Origin: Pelatocladus maniniholoensis HA4357-MV3
GTDB taxonomy: Bacteria; Cyanobacteriota; Cyanobacteriia; Cyanobacteriales; Nostocaceae
Assembly (NCBI GenBank): GCA_019359115.1
Contig: JAHHHW010000087.1
Span: 1 to 61,545, forward strand
Length of the DNA stretch: 61,545 nucleotides
Direction: 5' to 3'
Both the position numbers and the translations under genes were made by a program. Positions 51,599 through 60,417 of the stretch are shown piece by piece; position 1 is the stretch's first letter, and each line of letters opens with the position of its first letter. The notes beneath the pieces were generated by a model. That model ran no database searches. It saw nothing but the letters and a program-made list of their open reading frames with translations, and was not told the DNA's origin.

Positions 51599-52975
51599 AT
51601 GAATTTAAATTTTAATAGACTAAATTTTCATCGATTAAATAATTGGTTTAATCAGCGACAGTTGGATTTACTCGAAGAAGCTTATCAAGGAGCGCAAAAG
51701 ATTAAGGCGATAGAAGATAAATATTATAACGGAAATAAGATTGTATATACGCTCGACCAAAGTAAAACAGTTTTTGATTACATCAAAAGTTTACGCGATC
51801 GCCAACTCTGGAGAGTCCGTTATAATTTAGCTCAATTTCGTCTGGGTAGCTATTTTTGGCGCCATCAATCTAGACATCAAGATTCTAGGCCCAATCATTT
51901 AGAACAAACTCTTGTAATCACCTCAAGTGGCGAAGAGCAACAATCTCGCCATCCAAACAATAGTGTAGAGTCTGTAATTTTTGAAAAGCTGAATTATATT
52001 GATTCAGTTGTGAGCAAATATCGAGAAGAAGCAGATATCAAAGAGGAAATTAATACAATCAATCCTACAGTTCCGAAGTCAACTACCACTGACCCTGAAC
52101 TACCTTCTGATTCTAATCAAGAAGTCAGTCAACAAGCGTTTAGCAGAACAATTGATACCCCAACTGTTGAAGCTGATTCAGTTCCTAATAAACGAAAACG
52201 TTCTGGCTTTTTTTTGGGAGGATTTTCCTTAAATCAGGAACTTAATCCAGAATATGAGCAACAAGTAGTCAGAGAAATCAGACTGCGCCGTAAACAAGAT
52301 AGAATGGCCATTCGCTGGTTATTAATATTATTAATAGTACCTCTATTAGTTCAAATCATTACTAAAAATTTGATTTTTGAACCAATGCTTGGTAATTACA
52401 GTAATAAAAATCCGACTAAAGTTGAACTAAGTCAAGAAATTAAACAAAATTTTGTCAGAGAATTTGTTGGTATTAAAGAGAGCCTGGAAATTGAACAATT
52501 GCTTGGGTTAGCACCACCAATGACTCCAGATGAACAACATAAAATGCTTGAGGAAAAAGCAATCGATCTCTGGCGAGAGTCACGCAATGAAGCTCAGAAT
52601 GGACTTAAAAATCTTCTAGCTGATGGTATAGCTTTAGTTGCTTTCACTGCGCTTGTTTACTTTAATCGAACCAAACTCACAACAATCAGAAGTTTTTCCA
52701 ATCGTACTTTTCTGAGTTTGGGTGATCCTACTAAGGTGTTTCTCTTCATCTTAATTACCGATATGTTTGTAGGATTTCACTCTGCGGAGGGATGGAATGT
52801 GCTGTTGCAAAGCTTTACTCATCATTTTGGACTTCCAGAGAATGAAGCAGTTATTAAAATGTTTATCGCTACAGTCCCCGTTATCATAGATTCCTGTATT
52901 AAGTTTTGGATTTTTAGCTATTTAACACGCTTTTCGCCTTCTGCTTCTGCTATTTACGAGCGGATGAATACTTAA
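51599..52975 (+). CDS. pcxA: Proton extrusion protein PcxA (CemA/CotA family)
   Basis: 458 aa, normal for cyanobacterial PcxA. An N-terminal soluble region (residues 1-235) with family-typical EEAYQGAQKIKAIEDKYYNG is followed by four membrane helices in the CemA core: MAIRWLLILLIVPLLVQIITK, LLADGIALVAFTALVYFN, KVFLFILITDMFVGFHSAEGW and FIATVPVIIDSCIKFWIF. The HSAEGWNVLLQ segment is conserved in chloroplast CemA. It supports light-dependent proton release across the cytoplasmic membrane and inorganic carbon uptake. It is monocistronic by context. Confidence 0.93.
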   Translation: MNLNFNRLNFHRLNNWFNQRQLDLLEEAYQGAQKIKAIEDKYYNGNKIVYTLDQSKTVFDYIKSLRDRQLWRVRYNLAQFRLGSYFWRHQSRHQDSRPNHLEQTLVITSSGEEQQSRHPNNSVESVIFEKLNYIDSVVSKYREEADIKEEINTINPTVPKSTTTDPELPSDSNQEVSQQAFSRTIDTPTVEADSVPNKRKRSGFFLGGFSLNQELNPEYEQQVVREIRLRRKQDRMAIRWLLILLIVPLLVQIITKNLIFEPMLGNYSNKNPTKVELSQEIKQNFVREFVGIKESLEIEQLLGLAPPMTPDEQHKMLEEKAIDLWRESRNEAQNGLKNLLADGIALVAFTALVYFNRTKLTTIRSFSNRTFLSLGDPTKVFLFILITDMFVGFHSAEGWNVLLQSFTHHFGLPENEAVIKMFIATVPVIIDSCIKFWIFSYLTRFSPSASAIYERMNT

Positions 52976-53185
52976 TCCAAAATATCTTGTTATTACTAGC
53001 GCTTTCGTAGGAAGTCGCTAACATTAACTATAAATGAATATGCTTGCTGATAAGATAATTTATCCACCACATATCACAACAAAATAATTAATTAAAATAC
53101 TTACTTTAGCAAAACATATAAATAATAACAAAGTCTCTGGGAATAAATATATTTAATTACTTGTTGATTTAATTTACATGTAATC

Positions 53186-53296
53186 CAATACGATTCAGTT
53201 AAGGTTATTGGTAGGTTTTCCGATGTGTAGAGACGTTGCAGTGCAACGTCTCTAAAAAGGTTATCGGTAGTAAATTATCTTATCTGAACCGTATTG
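53186..53296. mobile_element. 111-bp MITE-like element with 10-bp direct repeats on both sides
   Basis: ACATGTAATC occurs exactly at 53176-53185 and 53297-53306, flanking a segment whose ends are inverted: CAATACGATTCAGTTAAG at the left against CAATACGGTTCAGATAAG (right end, reverse-complemented), 16 of 18 matching. The core is the palindrome TAGAGACGTTGCA-G-TGCAACGTCTCTA (53228-53254), related to the one at 11252. A direct repeat of this length is what transposition leaves behind. There is no coding capacity. Confidence 0.75.
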
Positions 53297-53344
53297 ACAT
53301 GTAATCGCAAAAATATTTCTGTTTTTTTGTATAAAAATGATAGC

Positions 53345-53428
53345 CATGTGATTCATTTAAGATACTCAAATGAATCACATGTAGTTGAATATATAACGAA
53401 TTTTATAAAATCATCATCTGATGATTTT
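53345..53428. repeat. Two perfect hairpins upstream of the AAA-like gene
   Basis: CATGTGATTCATTT (53345-53358) pairs exactly with AAATGAATCACATG (53368-53381), and AAAATCATCA-TC-TGATGATTTT (53407-53428) follows. Both lie 140-225 bp ahead of the gene at 53570, with no T-run typical of a terminator. They may be operator-like sites or mRNA-leader structures, or simply A/T-rich repeats. Confidence 0.45.
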
Positions 53429-53569
53429 AATCATCTCTAAACTTTTTATTTTTTTAGTTTTAAAATTATTTACTAAGGTCGCTTGAAATTAAAATGAGTG
53501 TGTACTGAAAACTCAATTAATTTCAGGATTTATTTCAAGTTAAGTAGATAAACATCTATCTACAGATAT

Positions 53570-55054
53570 ATGGAAAACCAAAAAACAAAACGTATTCGGG
53601 GTGTCATCTTAACTGCTATAGGACTGAAGCGTTTACAAGCTGCGATTGAGTTAGCAGAAATACAAGAAAACAATGGAGAGCGTTTTACTCAAGAAAAACT
53701 CAGTGAGCGAATGAAAGTATCTACTAAAAGTATCAGCCGCCTATGGTCTGTCACTACTGGACTAGATCAACGTACTCTGAAATTTTGCTTCAGTGCTTTT
53801 AATCTCGATTTAAGAAAAGAAGATTACACCTGTTGCGACAAAAGTGGCGAATTTTATCGAGGATTTGACTATATTCATCTGTTAGATAACCAAGAGATCA
53901 TAGATATTGATTCTGATCAGGATCATGTGGTTGAAATAGAACGACGACAAATACACAATTCAACCAAAAATTCTTGTGTTTACTCATCTCTATCTACTGT
54001 TCTGAAATATCCTAGTGGTCCTGTACCTCTGGATTCAATATATTACATTCCTCGCCCTCCAATTGAAGAGTTGGCTTATCGAGAAATCACTCTACCAGGA
54101 TGCGTTATTCGCATCAAAGCTCCCAAAGAAATGGGAAAAACCTCCCTAATGTTCAGAATTTTGGCACGCTCTAAAGCTTTGAGCTATCGGATTGTCAGTT
54201 TAGATTTCAATCAAGTTGATGTCGCTATTCTGAGAAATCTTGATAAATTCTTGCGGTGGTTCTGTAAAAGTGTATCTGTGCAATTAAATTTAGAACCCAA
54301 GCTAGATGAATACTGGGATCAAGAAACTGGTAGCAAGGTAAGCTGTAGCTCATACTTCAAAAATTATCTGTTAGAGTCTGTTGAAACTCCTGTGGTTTTG
54401 GCATTCAATGAACTAAACCGGATTTTTGAACATTCTGAACTAGCTCAAGAATTTGTGTCCTTGTTACGTTCCTGGAATGAGGAAGCTCAACAAGAGGAGA
54501 CTTGGCAAAAACTACGCCTAATCATGACTTACTCTACAGAGTTTTACATACCCCTAAATCTGTGTCAATCTCCATGGAACGTAGGGCTACCATTGCATTT
54601 ACCTGAGTTTACTCGTTCACAAATCGAGGAATTAGCAGTACGTCATGGACTCAATTGGCAGCAAAACAGGGAAGTTGAACACATGATGGAAATGGTTGGT
54701 GGACATCCAGCTTTGGTGCGGATTGCTCTTTACTACCTTTGCCGTCAAAAAATAACATTATCGGAACTTTTGCGCGAAGCAGCTACAGACTTAGGGATAT
54801 ATCGTACTCATTTGCGGCGACTTCTGGTAACACTACAAGAAAACGCTAACCTCGCAGAGGCTTTTGAAAGTTTAATTGATTCAGAACGTAGTATTTCTCT
54901 AGAACCTACGATCGCTCATCAATTAGAAAGTATGGGATTGGTGAAGTTTCAAATGGATGGAATAACCATTAGTCGTCAATTGTATCGCATCTATTTTAGT
55001 CAGCACTTGTTTAACAATCTGACTTTTCCTGGTATCCGCAAAACTAATGCATAA
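53570..55054 (+). CDS. HTH and AAA-like (AAA_35-type) ATPase protein
   Basis: 494 aa. The first ~65 residues form a helix-turn-helix-like segment (RFTQEKLSERMKVSTKSISRLWS). From about 150 the AAA-like domain of cyanobacterial proteins begins: PLDSIYYIPRPPIEELAYREI, then RIKAPKEMGKTSLMFRIL as the Walker A-like loop, LSYRIVSLDFNQVD, and the Walker B-like VVLAFNELNRIF. The latter lacks the usual final acidic Asp-Glu pair (NEL), so ATP hydrolysis is uncertain. The C-terminal part (EHMMEMVGGHPALVRIALYYL) is the helical lid. Such proteins are often regulators of unknown output. Two hairpins and a MITE-like insertion lie upstream. Confidence 0.8.
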   Translation: MENQKTKRIRGVILTAIGLKRLQAAIELAEIQENNGERFTQEKLSERMKVSTKSISRLWSVTTGLDQRTLKFCFSAFNLDLRKEDYTCCDKSGEFYRGFDYIHLLDNQEIIDIDSDQDHVVEIERRQIHNSTKNSCVYSSLSTVLKYPSGPVPLDSIYYIPRPPIEELAYREITLPGCVIRIKAPKEMGKTSLMFRILARSKALSYRIVSLDFNQVDVAILRNLDKFLRWFCKSVSVQLNLEPKLDEYWDQETGSKVSCSSYFKNYLLESVETPVVLAFNELNRIFEHSELAQEFVSLLRSWNEEAQQEETWQKLRLIMTYSTEFYIPLNLCQSPWNVGLPLHLPEFTRSQIEELAVRHGLNWQQNREVEHMMEMVGGHPALVRIALYYLCRQKITLSELLREAATDLGIYRTHLRRLLVTLQENANLAEAFESLIDSERSISLEPTIAHQLESMGLVKFQMDGITISRQLYRIYFSQHLFNNLTFPGIRKTNA

Positions 55055-55212
55055 TATACCTAATTATGCAATATATCTTACAAAATATTTATTTTAGTTT
55101 TTTTGTATCAATCAATACAGTAAACTTGAGATTTTTATAAAAATACTAAATATTGGTAGGCAAATAGTAGTTAAGATTACGTATACAGATACTTAAGCAA
55201 AATTGATTAATT

Positions 55213-56232
55213 ATGGGCATTGCAGTAGAAAATGTCTCCAAGCACTATGGGAGTTTCCATGCAGTTGACGATGTAAGTTTGGAAATTAAAACTGGATCTT
55301 TAGTAGCATTACTAGGGCCTTCTGGTTCCGGTAAATCCACCTTACTACGAATGATTGCTGGTTTGGAAATACCAGATGCAGGTCAAATTTGGTTAGTGGG
55401 CGAAAATGCTACTCATCGCAGCGTCCAGGAACGTAACATTGGTTTTGTTTTTCAACATTACGCGCTGTTTAAACACCTGACAGTGCGAGAGAATATCGCC
55501 TTTGCAATGGAACTCCGCAAAGCTAACAAACACCGTACTCGCCAACGAGTCGAGGAACTTTTGGAATTGGTGCAGTTAACGGGATTTGGCGATCGCTATC
55601 CTTCTCAGCTTTCTGGGGGTCAACGACAACGGGTAGCTTTAGCACGGGCGCTAGCTGTGCAACCACGCATCTTACTCTTGGATGAACCTTTTGGAGCTTT
55701 AGACGCCAAAGTCCGCAAGGATTTACGCACCTGGTTACGTAATCTGCATTCCGAAGTCCATGTCACCACTGTATTTGTCACCCATGACCAAGAAGAAGCA
55801 ATGGAAGTTGCAGACGAAATCGTGGTGATGAATCAGGGACGAGTCGAACAAGTTGGTAGCCCAGCTTACATCTACGACAACCCAGCCACACCCTTTGTGA
55901 TGAGCTTTATTGGCCCGGTGAATGTTCTACCAGGTAATGCAGGTATTGCACCCAACAGAGGTACAGTTTCTCCCACCGATAAAGTATTTTTACGACCACA
56001 TGATGTATTAATTGCAATAGAAGCAAGTGATGATACTACCTCTGTGATTGTTGACCGCATCATTCATCTAGGTTGGGAGATTCGAGCTGAGTTAGCTTTG
56101 CAATCTGGTGAAAGAATCAATGCATTCCTCAGTCGAGAACAGTTTCGTCAACTTGATTTACAAGAGGGTCAACGCGTCTATGTGAAACCAAAGCAAGCAA
56201 AAGTCTTTTCTGGTGCTTATGTAATAACCTAA
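55213..56232 (+). CDS. cysA: Sulfate-type ABC transporter ATPase
   Basis: 339 aa. Walker [10 protein letters not shown] (35-43), Q-loop [18 protein letters not shown], signature [16 protein letters not shown] and Walker [15 protein letters not shown] are all present. [21 protein letters not shown] and the C-terminal regulatory domain ([23 protein letters not shown]) are typical of CysA, which energises sulfate/thiosulfate uptake at the inner membrane. No CysT, CysW or sulfate-binding gene is beside it, so it must work with permeases encoded elsewhere or be a paralogue with another substrate. Its presence in the same window as the sulfatase block fits a sulfur-supply theme, though 15 kb separate them. 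Confidence 0.88.
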   Translation: MGIAVENVSKHYGSFHAVDDVSLEIKTGSLVALLGPSGSGKSTLLRMIAGLEIPDAGQIWLVGENATHRSVQERNIGFVFQHYALFKHLTVRENIAFAMELRKANKHRTRQRVEELLELVQLTGFGDRYPSQLSGGQRQRVALARALAVQPRILLLDEPFGALDAKVRKDLRTWLRNLHSEVHVTTVFVTHDQEEAMEVADEIVVMNQGRVEQVGSPAYIYDNPATPFVMSFIGPVNVLPGNAGIAPNRGTVSPTDKVFLRPHDVLIAIEASDDTTSVIVDRIIHLGWEIRAELALQSGERINAFLSREQFRQLDLQEGQRVYVKPKQAKVFSGAYVIT

Positions 56233-56341
56233 GACAAACGATAAAATAGAGCGATCGCGTCTTGGTGTGAGGATGCGATCGTATTCTGTTTAAGTAACTT
56301 AAGATTCGTTACTGTTTCTTGTTAACTAATTCGCGCCCTCG

Positions 56342-56525
56342 TCCCGCACTATAACGGTAGTCCGTTTAGTGTCGGGATATAAGGCGGACAATGACGATTG
56401 CATCTTTGACCAATTCTTACCGCAGGTCACGCATTTGGCGTGAGTGTAAAAGAGGGGAGGCATAAGATTGAGAGATCCAATTGGCCCATTTATTAATAAA
56501 GGGGCTTTAAGCCTCCCCTCTTTTT
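56342..56525 (+). ncRNA. Candidate structured RNA with intrinsic terminator
   Basis: Three structures follow cysA. First is a long imperfect stem TCCCGCACTATAACGG-TAGT-CCGTTTAGTGTCGGGA (56342-56377). Next is TCACGC-ATTTG-GCGTGA (56427-56443). Last is GGGGCTT-TA-AGCCTCCCC (56501-56518) followed by TCTTTTTC. Also AGAGGGGAGGC (56451-56461) can pair with GCCTCCCCTCT (56511-56521), competing with the last stem, as in an attenuator-like switch. No ORF explains the region. It could alternatively be a degraded mobile-element end. Confidence 0.4.
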
Positions 56526-56556
56526 CTAAGATTTGCCTCGTAAGGGGTTATGTAAA

Positions 56557-56653
56557 AATAAGTTGGTCAACCTTATATTTATTCGGCTCATTCAAGTTCT
56601 CGAGTAGAGGGGGCAGCGCCGGGTACGGCGCTGCCAAGGTTGACCAACTTATT
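56557..56653. mobile_element. 97-bp MITE-like foldback with 18-bp perfect inverted ends
   Basis: AATAAGTTGGTCAACCTT (56557-56574) is exactly complemented by AAGGTTGACCAACTTATT (56636-56653). The centre has a GC-rich hairpin, GGCAGCGCC-GGGTAC-GGCGCTGCC. It lies just upstream of the second tnpB gene but outside its coding region; it could be an independent element. Confidence 0.7.
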
Positions 56654-56767
56654 CCTACATGGATGCTAAGAGAGGAAAAAGATGTATGAGGAATTGTCAA
56701 TTTTCCCGGAACGCTATTACTAAAAAATGTATATAATAGTAACAGGTCGATATTTGGAGAAGTTTAG

Positions 56768-58030
56768 ATGAGACGACAAGCTGTCAAAGTCAGGTTGTAC
56801 CCCACAAAACAACAAGTTGAAATACTTGCACAGCATTTTGGATGCGCTCGGTGGTGGTGGAATTATGGGTTGAACAAATGTATTGAAACTTATAAAGCAA
56901 CCGGAAAAGGCTTGTCTCAGTCTGGTCTAAATTCTTTGTTGCCGGCACTCAAAAAAGACGAAGAGACGGAATGGCTAGGAGAATGTTACTCGCAAGTTTT
57001 GCAATCTGTTAGTCTCAACCTTAGCCGTGCATATCAAAACTTTTTTGAAGGTAGAGCGCAATATCCTAAGTTCAAGTCAAGACATCATCGACAGTCAATT
57101 CAGTATCCACAGAAGGTAAAACAAGTCAACGATTGTTTGAAATTTCCTGGAAAGCTAGGTGTTGTAAAGGCTAAAATACATCGTCTACTTGATGGGACTA
57201 TCAAGACTGTTACCGTCAGTAGGTGTCCTTCTGGTAAGTACTACGCTTCTGTGTTGATGGAATATGTAGACGCGGAGCGGCGCTGTCCGTTGGTGGGTGA
57301 TTACTCAACATCAAACGATAAAGATAAGATTGTTGGTGTTGACCTAGGAATAAAAGATTTTGCGATTACTTATGACGGTGAAAAAGTTTCCAAATATCCA
57401 AACCCGAAACACTTAGCCAAATATGAAAAGAAATTAGCCAAAAAACAGCGTATTGCTGCACGTAAAGTAAAAGGCAGTAATCGCCGTAGAAAGGCAACAA
57501 AGATTGTAGCTAGGGTATACGAACAGGTTAGCAATGTCCGTCAAGATTACTTACACAAGCTATCTAGAAAGATAGTTGATAACAATCAAGTAGTTGTAGT
57601 CGAAAACTTAAACGTCAAGGGCATGGTTCGTAACCACAAACTAGCGAAAGCAATATCTGATACCGGGTGGGGAACCTTCGTCAACTTTTTGTCTTACAAG
57701 TTAGAACGAGATGGTGGGAAATTGGTTGAGATAAACCGATGGTTTCCTAGTTCCAAGCTTTGCTCTAATTGCCATTATCAAATCAACGTGTTGCCGCTAG
57801 ATATCAGGACTTGGACTTGTCCAAGTTGCGGGACACATCACGACAGAGATGGTAATGCTGCTATGAATATTAGGGCAGAAGGAATCAGAATGCTGTCCTC
57901 CTCTGGGACAGGGGAGGCTAACGCCAATGGAGAGGAAGTAAGACCAAATCGTGGGCGTAAGCCTGTGATGCGGCATTCCTCCGTGAAGTTGGAAGCCCAC
58001 ACCAACCCTACCGGGTATGGTGTTGGGTAG
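56768..58030 (+). CDS. tnpB: TnpB RNA-guided nuclease of an IS200/IS605-type element (copy 2)
   Basis: 420 aa. It starts with the usual MRRQAVKVRLYPTKQQVEIL and the GCARWWWNYGLN helix. The RuvC residues are present: VGVDLGIKDFAITYDG (motif I), VVVENLNVKGM (motif II), zinc finger CSNC...CPSCG and HHDRDGNAAMNI (motif III). It is clearly a different lineage from the copy at 11524 but ends in an equivalent hairpin and GGGTAGTTCAC. Upstream, TATAAT (56732-56737) and GGAGAAG (56756-56762) look like a promoter and ribosome-binding site. No tnpA lies beside it. The stop is one base from the stop of the convergent LuxR-type gene. Confidence 0.93.
   Translation: MRRQAVKVRLYPTKQQVEILAQHFGCARWWWNYGLNKCIETYKATGKGLSQSGLNSLLPALKKDEETEWLGECYSQVLQSVSLNLSRAYQNFFEGRAQYPKFKSRHHRQSIQYPQKVKQVNDCLKFPGKLGVVKAKIHRLLDGTIKTVTVSRCPSGKYYASVLMEYVDAERRCPLVGDYSTSNDKDKIVGVDLGIKDFAITYDGEKVSKYPNPKHLAKYEKKLAKKQRIAARKVKGSNRRRKATKIVARVYEQVSNVRQDYLHKLSRKIVDNNQVVVVENLNVKGMVRNHKLAKAISDTGWGTFVNFLSYKLERDGGKLVEINRWFPSSKLCSNCHYQINVLPLDIRTWTCPSCGTHHDRDGNAAMNIRAEGIRMLSSSGTGEANANGEEVRPNRGRKPVMRHSSVKLEAHTNPTGYGVG
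57996..58027 (+). repeat. Right-end hairpin of the tnpB element (copy 2), likely guide-RNA scaffold end
   Basis: CCCACACCAACCC-TACC-GGGTATGGTGTTGGG folds into a long stem right before the TAG stop, sharing AAGCCCACAC at its left and GGGTAGTT at its right with the copy-1 right end (12704-12738). The inferred guide would come from the sequence just beyond, inside the LuxR-type gene. Confidence 0.6.
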
Positions 58031-58031
58031 T

Positions 58032-58703
58032 TCACCCCATCACATCTTGTAACTTCGCGACCATCTCCGCTCGCGCCGAAACCCCCAACTTACGAAACAT
58101 CCTCTTCAACGCTTGCTTCACTGAATTTTGGGTAATAAAAAGCTTTTCCCCAATTTCCCCATTGGTTAGCCCTTGCGCTACTAACTCAGCAATTTCTAAC
58201 TCTCGTGGTGTCAGGCGACCAACTAACGGGGAATTGAAGGTTTTTGGTTTCACCCTCAAAGTCGCAAGTTTAGCCGACAAATGTAAACACAAAGCACTCA
58301 AATCAGCTAAATCGTTGGCGTCAAAGGGAGGATAACCATCAGCGCGAGCGAGATTGAGTGTTCCCACCAAACGCCCGTCACAGACAATCGGCCCACTCAT
58401 GACGTGGGCGTGATCATGGCGTGGGCAAATATCTTGCCAATCTCCTGGCGCTAAAATCAATTGTTCATGGGCTGGTGCATGGCGTTCAACGACATAGCGC
58501 CCAATCGGATTTCCTTCTAAACAGACCTCTGGAATTTTTTGCAGTTCAACGTTTTCTCCTGTAGACAGGTCATCACAGAGATATAGACCCCAACGTTCGA
58601 CACCAAAATGCTTACCGACTGTGTTCTTGACAGCAAGTTGTAGTTCTTGTTCATTATTAGTTTTGGCGATCGCATCAAGTAAACTGTGGAGAGAACTAAC
58701 CAT
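58032..58703 (-). CDS. GAF-LuxR transcriptional regulator
   Basis: 223 aa. A GAF-like sensing domain covers residues 5-145 (HFGVERWGLYLCDDLS, MSGPIVCDGRLVGTLNLARADG). A LuxR-type helix-turn-helix forms the last ~65 residues (LTPRELEIAELVAQGLTNGEIGEKLFITQNSVKQALKRMFRKLGV). It probably senses a small molecule or redox state and binds DNA as a dimer. Its C-terminus meets the right end of the second tnpB element, without obvious truncation. It is divergent from the DUF3386 gene, which it may control. Confidence 0.87.
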   Translation of the reverse strand: MVSSLHSLLDAIAKTNNEQELQLAVKNTVGKHFGVERWGLYLCDDLSTGENVELQKIPEVCLEGNPIGRYVVERHAPAHEQLILAPGDWQDICPRHDHAHVMSGPIVCDGRLVGTLNLARADGYPPFDANDLADLSALCLHLSAKLATLRVKPKTFNSPLVGRLTPRELEIAELVAQGLTNGEIGEKLFITQNSVKQALKRMFRKLGVSARAEMVAKLQDVMG

Positions 58704-58811
58704 AGAGTGTACCCACTTGGGGACTAGGCGGTCTTGAGAATTACTTCTATGCTAACTAATAGCAGCAAAGCTAAAAAACTAACATAGACTAACAAAATAT
58801 AGGAGAAACCA

Positions 58812-59468
58812 ATGACTGCAACACAAGTATCTGCTCAAGAACTCTTCCGGGCTGCCTACGAAAACCGATACACTTGGGATAAAAAATTTCCTGGCTACAC
58901 CGCAGATATCACTTACAAACAAGATGATCAGGTGTTTACAGGCAAAATTCGCGTTAGCGCTAATCTCAAAGCGGAAGTGCTTGAGGTAGAAGATGAGCAA
59001 GCCAAGCAGGCGATTAATAATCAAGCTTGGGAAATTGCTATTCATCGTGTCCGTCGCACCTTTGAAGAAACCCACAGTGCAAATAATTTTAGCTATGGTG
59101 ACACTGATGAAACAGGGGCGGTTGAAATTATAGTTGCTGGTAAGTCTACAGGCGACAAATACAAAGTCCGCAATAACATAGTTAGCCTCGTTCATCGTCA
59201 TATCCACGGTGTTGTTGTCACAATTCACACCTTTAGCGTTCATGAAACTGGGGAAGGCTACTTACCTCACACTTATGATTCCGTATACCACGACCCGCAA
59301 ACAGGTGAACAAAAAGGTGGTAGAAGTGAATTTGACGATCAATATGAAAAAGTTGGCAATTACTTTATTATGAATCGTCGGTTCATCAGTACTGATACCA
59401 AAAACCAACCTTCAACTCAAGAATTTATCTTTTCTAACATTCAGTTGTTGGAACCTGTAGCGGGTTAA
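58812..59468 (+). CDS. DUF3386-family protein
   Basis: 218 aa. AQELFRAAYENRYTWDKKFPGYTADITY opens the domain, and VRNNIVSLVHRHIHGVVVTIHTFSVHETGEGYLPHTYDSVY with FIMNRRFISTDT matches the cyanobacterial and plant DUF3386 family, whose function is unknown. No signal peptide or membrane helix is present, so it is soluble. AGGAG lies at good spacing ahead of the ATG. A strong terminator follows at 59514-59546, so it is a single-gene unit. The divergent GAF-LuxR regulator is a plausible controller. Confidence 0.85.
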   Translation: MTATQVSAQELFRAAYENRYTWDKKFPGYTADITYKQDDQVFTGKIRVSANLKAEVLEVEDEQAKQAINNQAWEIAIHRVRRTFEETHSANNFSYGDTDETGAVEIIVAGKSTGDKYKVRNNIVSLVHRHIHGVVVTIHTFSVHETGEGYLPHTYDSVYHDPQTGEQKGGRSEFDDQYEKVGNYFIMNRRFISTDTKNQPSTQEFIFSNIQLLEPVAG

Positions 59469-59513
59469 GTCGATAGGAATGATCACGTCTCGTAAAAATT
59501 GAGAGATTTAGAT

Positions 59514-59546
59514 CTCCGACTTCTTTAATTAGTCGGAGGTCTTTTT
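59514..59546 (+). terminator. Intrinsic terminator of the DUF3386 gene
   Basis: CTCCGACT (59514-59521) pairs with AGTCGGAG (59531-59538) across a 9-base loop and is followed by GTCTTTTT, 45 bp after the stop codon. Confidence 0.8.
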
Positions 59547-59613
59547 ATTCAAGATTGATTTAGGAATCTTAGTAATTCAAACATCAAATGGGAAATGGGA
59601 TGGCTATAGTATT

Positions 59614-60309
59614 TTACAAACTTGTCATTGCTTGAATTAATTCATCAGATAAATCAACTTTAACTTCTTGACATTTTTTGAATAAAACACCAGCCAAGAA
59701 GTAATAATTGTCCGAATAAAAGGCCATTTTTTGCTTGCGTAATTCTTCGATGTGTTTTTTGACTTTGGGTTCAGAGCTATAGTAGCCAAATTGCAAGGGT
59801 AAAATCAGAAAACTACTCACACAATAACCATTTGCTGTGGCATGGTCTACTGTACTTTTAGGATTGGAAAAGCTAGAAATTAAAAGTACAACATTTTCAT
59901 AGTCAAGTGACAAAAGTTCATTCGTAACTGCGGCTCCATCTATACCCCCAAATAAGAGTGGCATGTAAATATCATTATCTGGTGCAGGAATATAAGGTGG
60001 ATTGGCAACTAAATATTCTGCTTCTGGCTGAGACGACTCAAAAAAAGATGAGTTGTGAATGACGTATTTATGAGCTAGATTGTATTCGTCAATTGTTGAA
60101 TTTGCAACTTTCCAAGCAGAGGTATTTAATTCAAAACCTTGGATCATGCCATCAAATTTATTTCTCAATAGAGAATTGATGATTGGACTACCATCTCCTG
60201 AGCCGAACTCGACTATACATTCAGATTTTTTGCAATTTCTGAGAGCAAAATTTTCTAAACAATTTGAATAGAAGTTAGATTCTTCTGGACAAAAAAATAT
60301 GTCTTTCAT
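59614..60309 (-). CDS. Class I SAM-dependent methyltransferase with NPPY motif
   Basis: 231 aa. The SAM-binding loop is VEFGSGDGSPIINSLL (about 34-49), with the acidic ribose-binding Glu in GFELNTSAW. The catalytic motif IV reads LVANPPYIPAP, the signature of N-methyltransferases acting on glutamine, adenine or related planar nitrogens (HemK/PrmC type). The C-terminal part is short and lacks the usual N-terminal substrate domain of PrmC, so the target is unknown. It is on the same strand as the diiron gene upstream, about 108 bp away, and might form a pair with it. Confidence 0.82.
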   Translation of the reverse strand: MKDIFFCPEESNFYSNCLENFALRNCKKSECIVEFGSGDGSPIINSLLRNKFDGMIQGFELNTSAWKVANSTIDEYNLAHKYVIHNSSFFESSQPEAEYLVANPPYIPAPDNDIYMPLLFGGIDGAAVTNELLSLDYENVVLLISSFSNPKSTVDHATANGYCVSSFLILPLQFGYYSSEPKVKKHIEELRKQKMAFYSDNYYFLAGVLFKKCQEVKVDLSDELIQAMTSL

Positions 60310-60417
60310 TGGTATGTGAAATTAGGGAAAATAGAATATTTGTAGGTAAGGCATATGCTTTACCTACTTGCTTGCAAAATGTAAATAAAAGTATTGAGCG
60401 TCTTGCAGAGATGAATT

